NCBI RefSeq assembly: GCF_003073045.1
Contig: NC_037591.1
Coordinates: 24,151,319-24,215,318, forward strand
Length of the DNA stretch: 64,000 nt
Direction: 5' to 3'
From: Pomacea canaliculata
Taxonomy: Eukaryota; Mollusca; Gastropoda; Architaenioglossa; Ampullariidae
This document shows positions 38,261 through 48,780 of this stretch, piece after piece. Position numbers and translations under genes: made by a program. The notes below the pieces were generated by a model, which ran no database searches, had not been told where the DNA came from, and was given only the letters and a program-made list of their open reading frames with translations. Numbering within the stretch: position 1 is the first letter of the stretch; each line of letters opens with the position of its first letter.

Positions 38261-39652
38261 GAGAACAATACAATTCAAATGTTTAAAAAAAACATTAAAA
38301 TAGTCTTCAAAGATAAATGGACACTGATGACAGCTGATACCTTGGTGACTATGTGACCTATGACGTGGGTGCATTCAGACAGTAATTAATGTCCTCAGGA
38401 ACGTGTCCTGCACGAAATGTCATGACGATGTCTACATTTCCAGAGGGCAAAGGAAGCACTCATACAAGAGAAGCTACGAGATAAACCCATCTAATCAATC
38501 ATGTAGCGAGGGCAAAACCATTGCTTTTGTCAAAGTCTTGTCTCACCTGTCTCTGAAGCTAAAGAAAAATATATTTTCTTGGTTGTCTTCCGACTGAAAA
38601 ATTCCACGACCTTTATTGTTTTGGAAAATGGTTTAGTGCGTGCAATTTATTCATTGAGAATGCTTTTTTTCCTCTTATTGTTTAATTTACTGGTTCGTTG
38701 TTTTTTGTTTTTTAATGATAGTGAGTCTTCAGAAAATTACTTTTGAGGTCCGTAGCTAGGAATTAAAGGTCAATAGTTCAAGTACTTCGAGGCATCTACA
38801 AAACGAACAGAATAAAGACACTGCAGACAACTATTTTCTGATGTAACGAAAAAAAAAAAAAATACGAAGATTTCTTCTGCCTGTTAGGAGCAAGGGTTCA
38901 ATACAAATTACATCGTAAGGACAACAATCTACTGAATGTAAAGCAAATGGAAGAATGCACTGTAATCTGGTGCAGAAATATTCCTCTGTCATATTAGTAA
39001 TGGAAATAGATTACATAAGAAACCTATAAGCGAGCCGCGGGAGCAGAAGCTAGGTCAGGGTCAGAAGCACTGGGAGGTGCGTGGGTTGACCACTTGCTTG
39101 TCTGCTGGCCGCCAGCAATGAGACTTCCTGAAATCAGCTACTATTGGGTCTGGCGTTCTTCATCTCAACTGGCACCAGCCCCTTGATCGGTCTGATCATG
39201 AATGAAGTAGTGGGAGAAGGAGAAAAGGGGGGAGTAGAGAGTTGGCGGGGAGAGGAAAGACTGCAAGGGCTGTGCGGGTGGAGACCTCTGCAAAGAAGCA
39301 AGAGTGAAGAAGAGAAGGTGTCTGCCATCTCTTTGAAGTGCTGCTAAAGGCAGTTATAGGCCGTGGTGACTTGTCCCTGGCCTTCAACTTTACTACTCAG
39401 CTCTTCTCTTGCCACAAGCTTTGAATGAGCTTTTGAGGCTTCGTGAAAATGTTTCATTCCCGAGTGTAAAGGGTTAGCTTGCTTGTCAGAACAGGTTTTG
39501 AAAGATGCACTCGAGAGTCCTTTGCTCTGTGAAGGACTTTGAAACGACAATTGAGTCCCTACACTTACTGATGTCTGGACGATGAACTAACGCACCGCAT
39601 GGTGCGCCTCGTATTAACTGCCAGTGACATGGGGGAGATACAGGTGAGTTTT

Positions 39653-39704
39653 CTGATGATGATGATCATCATCATGATCATGATCATGATCATGATCATG
39701 ATCA
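39653..39704. repeat. Self-complementary (ATGATC)n microsatellite
   Basis: GATGATGATGATCATCATC followed by repeats of ATGATC. The unit is its own reverse complement, so the whole tract can fold into a hairpin or cruciform. It follows directly on a consensus plus-strand donor (ATACAG before GTGAGT at 39644). Confidence 0.9.
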
Positions 39705-40244
39705 CGGACAGAAGAACAAACAAAAATATACGAATGACTGAAGGATAAACAACAGTACTGATGACGAATAAAAGACAAATACAAAAAAAAACAAGGACTG
39801 AGAGTATAATAATTTTGCAAAAGGAAGGCAAGCAGGGAAGTAGCAACAACCAGAAAAAAGGAGGAATGGTATGAAAAAGACTAGCATTGGTGTCACGTGA
39901 TCTTCACACATACAAAATATCTTTGACCTTCGTGAAAACAATTTGAGCTGGTGGCATTGTGTCCATGGGCTAGTTTTCATCAAGATACTCCTCTTCAAAT
40001 AGCCAAAGTAAAGCAACAAGTGTCTTTGTAGTACCACAGGAAAGAAAGTGGGACAAGTAAAACATTGCGACCTAACCAAAACCAAACTCATTTCTTTTCC
40101 TTTTTAAGACTGTCATCTGTAATGATAACAGGAGTCTAGAATTTATCCTTCCTAGCACACATATACAAGGGAGGTAATACCAGAACAACCCGTATGTGTA
40201 GCAACTTGATTATAGCCCTTTATTGAACAATGCACTGCTTTGTT

Positions 40245-40569
40245 ACGGTATTTTTGTTTGTTTCACAAGTAAAGTTAGTGGAAAAATCCGCACAGATGCC
40301 ATGAGTCCACTATAGAGAGCAGGACGATACGTATTGTTATGGCGTAAAAATTCTTCTACCAATTTAATGGCATCTTCTAACTTTTTCGACATCTCTTTCT
40401 CCACTTGCAGAACCTTCAAGTCCCTGGTCGACCTAGTGCCTGCCTAACACGTTCCTGAAACTGAAACAGCGGACTTATTCTGCAGGCTGAATGAGATGCT
40501 GAGTTTCTTCAGTGACACGTCCTGGCATTCTGGTGCCATGGCCACGACCATGTCCTCTTTGCTTTGAAT
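40245..40569 (-). pseudogene. Orphan TRIM coiled-coil exon relic
   Basis: Starting at 40569 the minus strand reads IQSKEDMVVAMAPECQD and then VSLKKL, which aligns residue for residue with the second-exon start of gene D (IQVRYDVIVAMAAKCRD, then EALQEL). Further on, KVLQVEKEMSKK matches the EVLQVEREM motif at the end of the coiled coil in the other copies. The frame is open over the whole stretch except for one in-frame TAG. No acceptor AG precedes it, no RING/B-box exon is present in the 390 bp up to gene A, and no NHL-like domain follows. It is best read as the remains of a fifth paralogue whose first exon and C-terminal part were lost. Alternatively it is an extra copy of exon 2 left over from an unequal exchange with gene A. 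Confidence 0.65.
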
Positions 40570-40831
40570 ATGATCAAAGTACGATCAAATTTTGTTTAGA
40601 CTGTTAAGGGTAGCTGACAGAAAAATGTTTGGCTAAAAAAATCTGCTGGACAAATATTACACATCTTCGCATTATTATTTGTGCTTCACTGCAAGAACAT
40701 CAGGTTAAAATCCAGAGAAAATTTGCAACAACCAGCCTTTCTACGTATCAGTAATAAAAGTTTCACTCAACGCTGTATTTTTCGGTAAAACTTTTTATTT
40801 TACATAGCCGACAGTTAGAATCACTTTGAGC

Positions 40832-40837
40832 TTTATT
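40832..40837 (-). promoter_or_regulatory. Polyadenylation signal AATAAA for gene A
   Basis: An AATAAA on the minus strand lies about 120 bp past the gene A stop codon, the usual distance for a short 3' untranslated region. There is no transcript evidence, so this is inferred from motif and position. Confidence 0.4.
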
Positions 40838-40957
40838 TTTTTAAAAGCTTTTTTCTATTTAAAGTACGTGATGGATGGTAGACACAAAAACACTTTTAAG
40901 TGGCCCTCCACTAAATATCTAGAGAAGTCTTTTGCTTAAGGTGTCCAGTTTATTAGT

Positions 40958-42056
40958 CTACCTCTTAGAAGGTAAGATGTAACCAACTGGCGACCCGATG
41001 TACTTCTCGATGTAATCCTTGACGTCCTTCCTCAAGTCGTTATCTTCACTAGATTCATGGGGGAGCACAGGAAAGTAACTGGTGTACTGCGATATAGTTT
41101 GAAGTTCACTCAGCCGTTTGGGGCTTCCTTGTCCTAGTGTCATCTCTCTCTCCACATGCAGGACATCCGTGTCACAAGTGGAACTCAGCGCCCGTTCAGC
41201 ACGGTCTTGGAGCTGGACCAGAGCGTTGAGGCGCTTTTTCACTGGTTCTGCATCACCTGCCACCTTGGTGTCCGACATTTTCTCCAGATTTTTCAGAGCC
41301 CAGTCGCGGTATGCTCCTGCCAGGGCAACCACACGATCGTGTCGGGCCTGGACCTGGTTGGCATGAAACAGTCAAAGTTAGCTTTCATCTCATGTGGGGG
41401 AGATTTTGTTGATGATGAATCTGTGTTCATAGCGAAAACACTCTACAGCTTTTTAATAAATATTATAAATATTAAACAAACTTTGGAGTAATCTAAAGGT
41501 GGGATTTCATTTTTGCCAGTGTATCAATGTTTAAACAGGGAAAGAATATCCAAAACAAACAAAAAATTTGAAAATTTTGCAGAGAAGCATGATGCATTGA
41601 TAGACTCACTTTGTCTCGGACAAACTTCTCCCTTTCTTCAAGTATCATCACCTTCTGCTCCATATTTTTGATACAGGCACGCAGGCGAGGTAACTCCTTT
41701 TTTATCTTCTCTTTGCCTTCAGCAGCGACCTCCGACAGGTCTTGGGTGAAGTGCCCCTCATGTCTGGTCAGCTTGCACCTGATACAGATAACTTGGTCAC
41801 ACTGCCTACACTGGAAGATGACACGTTCCTCGCCATGCACGTGACACATCATGTGACCCTCAGCGAGGTCACGGACCCCTCCGGCAGGCATCTCAGATGA
41901 AGAGTTACAAACAGGACACAAGATGACTTTCTTATGTCCCCCTACCTTCTCTTCCAGACACTTCAGGCAGAAGCTGTGTTTGCAGGACAGGACGCAGGGT
42001 GAGGTGGGAACTGCTTGACACACGGAGCACACAGCTGTGGACGACGAGCCCCCCAT
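40958..42056 (-). CDS. TRIM-type RING/B-box/coiled-coil protein lacking the C-terminal domain (gene A)
   Basis: Two exons, 42056-41610 and 41353-40958, give a 280-residue protein. The donor GTGAGT follows the first exon and the acceptor ends in AACCAG; the intron is 256 bp, phase 0. Seen: a complete C3HC4 RING with C10, C13, C25, H27, C30, C33, C47, C50, and a complete B-box 2 with C71, H74, C83, C86, C91, C94, H99, H102. A charged, probably coiled-coil segment spans about residues 100-230. RING/B-box proteins of this family are usually E3 ubiquitin ligases, with the RING recruiting the E2. The RING to B-box linker is about 16 residues shorter than in gene C. The reading frame ends just after the motif YIGSPV, where B, C and D continue for over 250 residues into an NHL-like domain. 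An AATAAA lies at 40837-40832. It is the only copy here with no visible break. It could be a functional short form or a truncated duplicate. Confidence 0.8.
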
Positions 42057-43861
42057 GTTGGTGTGTCCACAGGTTCCAGTCTCTCAGTGGTTCTGTGAGA
42101 ATGTCGTATGGAAGATAAGGACAATGCAAGCATGTGGACAGGTCAATTCCCAATAGTTTCGTGTGTTGGAATAAATCAAGCTACACTCACACACAGCCAC
42201 CTAAGCATCCACTTTCTCTCTTTAGCACGCACAGACACGCACGCACACAGCACTTAAATGAAAATAATCAAAAGGAAAGTAAAATATCCGTCCTTGTTTC
42301 TAGGAATGAAAAGATAAGAAATAGCGGACGTGTATCAGGAACGTGTTGACAATGGCTGTCACCCTTCCACACCACAACCACCACCGACAACTACAACCTC
42401 TTCCCTGCGTTTATCGTGAGATTTTAGGTTTGTATTATTTCATTATTCACTTTGAATTCTTCCGATCTGCAGAATAGAGGATGGAAACTTTTTAAAAAAT
42501 CACGTACATGTTCAAAAATATTTCCTCAGTTACAGCAGACGTGTTGAGGTCATGGCCGTGTTTAGTCCTCACGTGTATGAGCTCGTGTTACTGGGGTGGG
42601 ATGGTTTCGGATGTGTCTGACTACAAATGTTCCTTGGTACAACTGTACTGCCAGCAGTATGTATCTGTGATTCAAGGATCACATGCCAGGGGTAGTATAA
42701 GATACTTTGTAAACAGCCCTCTTCTGCTCTCAAGATAGTATGCAACAAAATTGAGAAGGGTCAAGAACGAGTCAAGACTGTGACCTCACACTAACAAAGA
42801 CATTTATCTTACAAAGGTCACGGACAAATGGAGAGCTTGGAATTCAAATGTTTTTGGTCTCTAATAGACTTGATACTGCGAGGAGAACTGAGCAAGACCA
42901 ACATAATGCTACGGGATCATCTGTTTACAGCAAACATGGAGATAACGGTAACAATATTGTCAGAGAAAATATTTCCTCATTTCTACATCTGTATCCAAAT
43001 GTAGATTTTATGCGAGATGTTATGACATTTTATTTTATAGCACCGGGTACTATACCTCTGCCCTGCGTCTCACAAGCCTGCTACCTAAGGTTTGCGATGC
43101 AAGATCCTATTCATATTTCCATAGCTACAATCGTCTAGTCGTTGGTAAATGGTAGCAAAATTATTGCATATCTTACCCCACGAGAAACAAAGCACAATCG
43201 TCGACCTCGTCTTTTCAGTATTAAGGAAACTGGAAGTCGACCGGCAAGCACATGGACTCGTTATCTAGCTGTTCAACATTTCGAAACGCTTGTCTTCAGC
43301 CGGATTGCACCGGTTGATGTGAACAACACCGGGAAGTAAAGGGGTCAGTTTATCTGCGCTTTGACGTAGGATAAGAAGTAAGACCCTTATCTGCAGATCA
43401 CGTGATGCCAAACGGCGAAATACAAGTTACTACTACAGGGTGGCCAATTTTATAGACCAGTTTGAACGGTTTGAGTTGTTTTTTTTTTGTTTTTTTTTTT
43501 TTTTTTTTTTTGATATATCAGTAGATATAGGGGATAAACCTAACCTGTAAATTTCAGCCTTCAAAACCCATTCGTTAATTAATTATCTGCTATGATTCGC
43601 ACCTGCGATCAACGAGCGCCGTAACAGTGTACTACGTCACGTTGGTACACCATTCACAACATTGCCTGCAGTCAACACCAATAAGAGAGAGAGAATGAGC
43701 GACATCTTGGATTATTCGTTTTTACATCATATCCTGAACATCGGAGCTAAGTTAAAAACCCATGTATCATTCCAAAACCGTGAATTGATTCAGGTGCATC
43801 AAATCAGGAAACAGGCACAAGCATGTTTATGTAGGTAATTCTCGATGAAACTGTCTTAGAC
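42057..43861. other. Spacer between genes A and B
   Basis: Upstream of gene A and downstream of gene B. It holds a T-rich run at 43480-43512 and no RING, B-box or NHL-like remnants that I can see. No clear TATA box near gene A. Confidence 0.6.
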
Positions 43862-45816
43862 TCAACCGGAAATACTACACTTAAGAACTTGTCCATCGCC
43901 ACACCCTATTAACAAGTTGCCTTCTAGGTCAAGGTTCAAGGCTGTGGGTCGCACGATGTCTCCACTTCCAGGCAGGTAACTGACGAAGTCGCACCTGCCG
44001 CTGTCCACTTTTGTCACGTGAACGCAGTCGTTCATCCAATCAGCAATCAGCAGCCTGCCGTCGTTACAGAAGCAGACGTCGGTTGGGAAGAACTGTTGGC
44101 TTGGTGGTGTATAGGTCATCAAGGACTCGTCTTGTCCTCGGCTGAACACGGACACGAACCGAGTCGCTATCCAGTCATCTGTTTCGACATCTCTCGTCGT
44201 CTGTATGTTGTCGTCCTCGCTGTTGTTCTTCTCATCGATGACGCAAAACAATTCTCCAGATTTGTTAGCATCGAAGTTGTGCACTGTGTTGACTTTAGGG
44301 CGCATCAAAACATCACCGGAAAGGCATATTTCCCTTCCATCATCAAAAACTACCTTCACTGGTTGTATGGAGCAGTCACGTGTTCTGCAGCTCTGACATA
44401 TTAGAAAAGTGCTGTCACCTTTAGAGCCAAAACGTTTTTCTGGTGAAGTCCCAAGCATTGCAAAAGCTTTACGTGTGATGAAAGAACTTTTTCTACCCAT
44501 TTGCACTTCCTTGACAATCTTACCATCGGGCATAACTGTTCGCATCTTGTCTCTCTGCCAGCTCTCTCTCGGTCCCCCGTAAAACACATCGACACATCTA
44601 TCCTCCTTTTCTCGGACAGCCCGCACTTCAAAACATTCCTCTTTTTCACCACAGCGAACGATGCAGACCATGTTTATTTTGTCTTGCGACGGAAAAGTCA
44701 GAATCACTGGTAAACCGATAAACTTTTGAATGTATTGTTCAGTTTTGTTATTATAGTCACCGTGAAGCACAGGCCGGGAGGTAGTGTTCGGGAGTTCATC
44801 CTCCATGCGTGTCGCACATGCTTATCTTAGACAGCAAACCTTATTCTCCTTCGCTTAACAATTCCTTCTTCAGCTGCAGGACCTCGGTGCTGTACGCAGA
44901 ACTCAGTGTCTGCCATGCACGTGCTCGAAGCCTTGTCAAACAATTCAATGTGTCTTGTATCCGTCTTGTATCAGCAGCCAGTTCTTCTTCCAGTCCGTCC
45001 GATCTTCTCTCTCTTCTCGAATTTCGAGTTTTTGCAGTGCTTGGTCTCGAAGGAATCCTGCCATGGTCACAACTTTGTCATATCTGGCTTGAATCTGACG
45101 GAAATATAAATAAATAAATAAATAAATAAATAAAAGCCTTCATAAAGTTTGGGACTTTTCCAACTTTCATAATTTCATCAAGTGGACAAATCTTGAAAAG
45201 ATTAACATGTCCGAGTGAATTTTGCATATTTAAATTATTTTTTAAAACCTTCCCTTGTTGTTCATATACCTCTAGGGATTGTTTACCTGTTTGGCCAACG
45301 CCTCTCTCTTCTCTTGTGCTCTCTTTTCGTTGTTTTGAAACATTTCTGCCCTTTGTGTTGTACGTTGAATGCAGTCATCCAAATAATGTAGATCGTTTTC
45401 TATCTGCTTCTTACATCGAAGAAGGGTGCTGGTGATGTCTTCAGACAGGTGTCCGTCGTGTGTGGTGACCTTACATCTTATACACATGACTTGGTCGCAC
45501 TCCTGACAGTACAGAGTCACGTGCTCGTTGTCATGGACAGGACACGTTTCATGACCTTTAACCCTGCGCTCATTCTCCAGCTTTTCCTCGGAGAGGTAGA
45601 AGTTCATCTGAAGGTTTTCCACCCCACCGGCAGGTAGCTTGGTCGGAGCTTTACACGTAGGACAGCGAATCACACTTCCTTGCTTGTTTGCCAAGTCATG
45701 AGGCACTTTGAACAAAATGAATGATGACAGTGAAGTAATCGTGGTGACTTGTAAACTTCTTTGCAGACTGAGCAGTTCAAAATGTTGCTCTCAGCAGATG
45801 AGGCCGTGGCTCCCAT
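43862..45816 (-). pseudogene. TRIM-type RING/B-box/coiled-coil/NHL-like gene, interrupted (gene B)
   Basis: Exon 1 runs 45816-45287 (donor GTAAAC) and exon 2 runs 45094-43862 (acceptor CGTCAG); the 192-bp intron sits at the same phase-0 position as in the other copies. The RING begins with C15, C18, C30, H32, C35, C38, then the frame is lost by one base near 45696-45706. The B-box (ETCPVHDNEHVTLYCQECDQ region) is intact in the second frame. The coiled-coil exon loses frame near 44995-45015, regains it near 44845, and meets an in-frame TAA at 44824-44822. The C-terminal 314 codons from 44806 are open and carry two NHL-like repeats ending in LLIADWMNDCVHV and NLLIGCGDGQV. At least four disruptions suggest a pseudogene. 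A shortened product starting at the ATG at 44806 is possible but would lack the ligase part. Confidence 0.75.
45107..45134. repeat. (AAAT)7 microsatellite in the gene B intron
   Basis: Seven units of the tetramer, starting 13 bp from the acceptor of gene B exon 2. On the transcribed strand it reads as TTTA repeats, forming the pyrimidine-rich side of the acceptor. Confidence 0.9.
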
Positions 45817-47601
45817 GTCGTAATGCCAAATGTTTAACTCTTCCCTTTAAATTTCTGTAAAGAATTCTTTCTGGAAAAAATCAACAGAAGTAAACTGTGT
45901 AGAATTACACTTCTGATTTCATTTTAATTTTCTTAAAAACATAACTAATTGTAAAACTATGCAAAGAAGAAAAGACCAGATCGAACCAAAGGTTGTAAAC
46001 CCAATCTTCGTCTTCTAAGGGTCCTAAGGGTTGCAATTTACTCAAACAGAAATTGGATAATAAGTCAAATAGAGAGGGATATAAGCAGATTAACGAGTAA
46101 CTAACGTCCGACCACACAGTAAACACACTAATTTAAAAAATATTAACTTCTTCAGTGTGTGCCTTCAGTATGACAGTCTGTAACTGGCTTCACTTACCAT
46201 CTCGTATGTCCGGGCAAAGTGTCCCTAGTCCGCTGGGTGTTCAAAGGTTTCTTTCACCGCCTGTGTTCATACAGCCTGGTGTACTGTTCTATATTTCGCT
46301 CCCGACCTCGAATAATACAACGATGCATGTCCTGACAAACTTGCTGACAACTCTTACAGCCCGACTATTTTTAATCTATTCATTTGACACCCAACACGCC
46401 CACATAGGTCATAAGGTCATTTCTTACCCGCACTTGTCACGTACAGTTGCTTAACCTGTTCACACACAGCAGGAGTGTACAGATGAAAGGTAGTAACTAT
46501 AATTATATGTGTGGTTCGAACGATAAGTGTTTAATAAAATTAAACAGGTTGCAAAGCAGTGTGTATGTATTTATTTATTTTATCTCCGACATTTAAACAC
46601 GAAGATACTAGTTTTGATGCACGAAATTTTTTTCTCGAGGAAATAATATTGAAACTCTTTCGTGTGTTCGTACGGACATTTAATATCTGTGTTCATGTAG
46701 ATAAATGTTATCGAAACACAGAAAGGCACTCAAACATAAACAGATGCCGCTGTACAATATTCTGTTCGGATTATTATCGCTGTGAATCCACTTATACAGC
46801 TGAATCTCCGTTACCTTACCCGAAATAACATCCTCCACCCCTTTACAATATATATATATGTTTTAAATGTTGTAGTTTGCGTTACCCTAAATTCATTTAA
46901 ACTTCTTCCTTTAGTCTTTCAAGATTTGCCCTCTTGTTCCTTTAATGGGAGCACTGTGAGACAACAACATAGAGGATTTTAAAGGAAATGGAAACACGGT
47001 GAGCAGAACTGTACCGCGACTAGCTTCAAACACGAGTTACTTCAATGTTCCCACGGCATAAACCAACCAACCTACCCCAGTTCACTCCGATTCACCCCAC
47101 TCTTTTGCTGTGCTGGTCGCCATGGAGATATTGAGATGCAAATGAGCCAAGCAACATGTTTGTGGCTGGCACAGTTGTAAAGTTATACAACCTGACGGGA
47201 CTGCACATAATATAGCTTCTACATGGTGCAGTGGCGACTCCGGTCTTGGTTTTTGAGAAATAGCAGTTGCTGTTGTTTGCTAACTCTGCCTCAAGTACCT
47301 GCTGTACAGGCTCGACACACTCTACAAACCTAGTCGGCCTCACGATTATTTATTTGAATTCAGCTCTCCAACCCTCGTGACCCAAATGTTTGTTAGTGGG
47401 TGTATCTTGGTGAGAGGACACTTTTACAGAACGACGTTCGTTTTCATTCCATTTCTTGATTCGAGCAAATCAGATTGAATTGTTGGCCCCTTATACTCAC
47501 AAGTCATTCAATTATCGTCCTTCTTTCAAAAATTATTATTATTAAAATTATTTTTCTATAATATTTTTATATTTTAGGGTAAAGGGGATAATATGGACGT
47601 T

Positions 47602-47859
47602 CTATCTGACGACGCACTCGATATACGTGTGTCTACCTGGGACACGGGCAGACGTGTCACATAAAAGTTTCCACATTTTTTTTCTTTCAATGTGATCTTT
47701 CAGTTTTGCTTGCTTGACTACGCCCTTCTCTTTATTGCGAGCTCTGAATAGACCTCTTTCAGATGGCATGTCCTGGATTTTATCTGTCTCTTTGTATTTC
47801 GATGTGAATGTTCTCCTTTCACACACCTTACTTAATCTTGACGAAAAAGAAATCCCCAT
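47602..47859 (-). CDS. Hypothetical 85-residue basic ORF between genes B and C
   Basis: An ATG at 47859 opens 85 codons rich in lysine and arginine, with no RING, B-box or NHL-like motif and no other recognised domain. It lies downstream of gene C on the same strand. It could be chance. Confidence 0.12.
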   Translation of the reverse strand: MGISFSSRLSKVCERRTFTSKYKETDKIQDMPSERGLFRARNKEKGVVKQAKLKDHIERKKMWKLLCDTSARVPGRHTYIECVVR

Positions 47860-47995
47860 GCAATAAAAAGTTTTATTTCAAAGCAGAAGTAATATGTCTA
47901 TGGCTCTTTAGAAGACACGCATAAAAAACATTACTGAGCGACTTTTCTCGTATATATTCTTGTTAGCGTTATTCTCAACCATGTTCACACTCTCT

Positions 47996-48202
47996 CGCAC
48001 ACGCGCACACACACACGCTTACACCAACACACACGCACTTATACCAACACACAGTAATATATAGTATAAATATTTTATATAAAGTAATATATAAACACAC
48101 ACCAACAAACACCCTTACAACAAAAGACACACACACCAACACACACCCCCCAAAACCACACACACACGCACTTACACCAATACACACACACCAACACACA
48201 AA
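47996..48202. repeat. CA-rich satellite-like tract downstream of gene C
   Basis: About 200 bp of interrupted (CA)n with repeated words such as ACACCAACACAC. Lies 290 bp past the gene C stop. Confidence 0.85.
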
Positions 48203-48452
48203 AATATTAAGTTTAAGTTGTCATATTCTCATTTCCTTTCTAGAACTAAATGTTGTATTAAAGTTGATATCTTTGATCGACATCTACCTACAAATATCCG
48301 CAAATAGTGGTACTCACTACTTACTAAGAAGCATCACAAATTGTTAAAAAATTTTTAAAAATAATTTGTTACAAAACACAAAAGTGAAGAGGATTGTGCA
48401 AGTTATGATTGTGCCGTCCGTTTACTTGAAACCCATAGCTCGCAGTTTGCAT

Positions 48453-48458
48453 TTTATT
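48453..48458 (-). promoter_or_regulatory. Polyadenylation signal AATAAA for gene C
   Basis: An AATAAA on the minus strand lies about 36 bp past the stop codon at 48494. The closeness suggests a very short 3' untranslated region. Inferred from motif and position only. Confidence 0.35.
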
Positions 48459-48493
48459 TGCATGCAGACCTTTGACCTGGAATGTTTACTTGA

Positions 48494-48780
48494 CTATAGC
48501 AGAGATGTCAGTAAGGCATTTGAGGAAATGTCACCAAGATACTTTAAGACCAATCCATCGCCACATCCAATCAGCAGTCGACCAAGCAGGTCAAGGTTCA
48601 GAGCTGTGGGCCGCACGATGTCCCCACTGCCGGGCAGGTAGTCGATGAACGTCAGATCGTCGTCAGTAACGCACGTCAGATGAATGCAGTCGTTCATCCA
48701 GTCGGCGATCAACAGCAAGTTGTCGTCACAGAAGCAGACGTCTGTTGGCAGGAATGGCTCTTTTGGTGGCTTGTAGGTAG
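48494..48780 (-). other. Highly conserved terminal block of the NHL-like domain (gene C copy)
   Basis: The last 80 or so codons hold two NHL-like repeats: PTDVCF followed by LLIADWMNDC, then YLPGSGDIVRPTALNLDL followed by LLIGCGDG. The same block is at about 44107-43862 in gene B and 57538-57760 in gene D, with roughly two thirds or more identical residues by eye, clearly more than the preceding 150 residues. NHL repeats form beta-propeller blades used for protein or RNA binding. Only two clear repeats are visible, where TRIM2/3-type proteins have six, so the fold of the earlier part is unknown. Confidence 0.6.

Larger units (their letters stand above)
34450..40240. other. No supported gene
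   Basis: Apart from the segment at 35.7 kb, the frame at 38.0 kb and the microsatellite at 39.65 kb nothing is recognised. Upstream exons of the minus-strand gene ending at 31.7 kb should lie here if it is real; a donor at 38546 with only 12 bases to the nearest good acceptor is not convincing. Confidence 0.5.
45817..48452. other. Spacer between genes B and C
   Basis: Holds the 85-codon frame at 47.6-47.9 kb and the CA-rich tract at 48.0-48.2 kb. No other coding remnant recognised. Confidence 0.6.

Noticed and set aside
39599-39643. Possible first coding exon MVRLVLTASDMGEIQ before a consensus donor
   Set aside because: Only 15 codons and no downstream exon found; kept only as an observation with the adjacent microsatellite.
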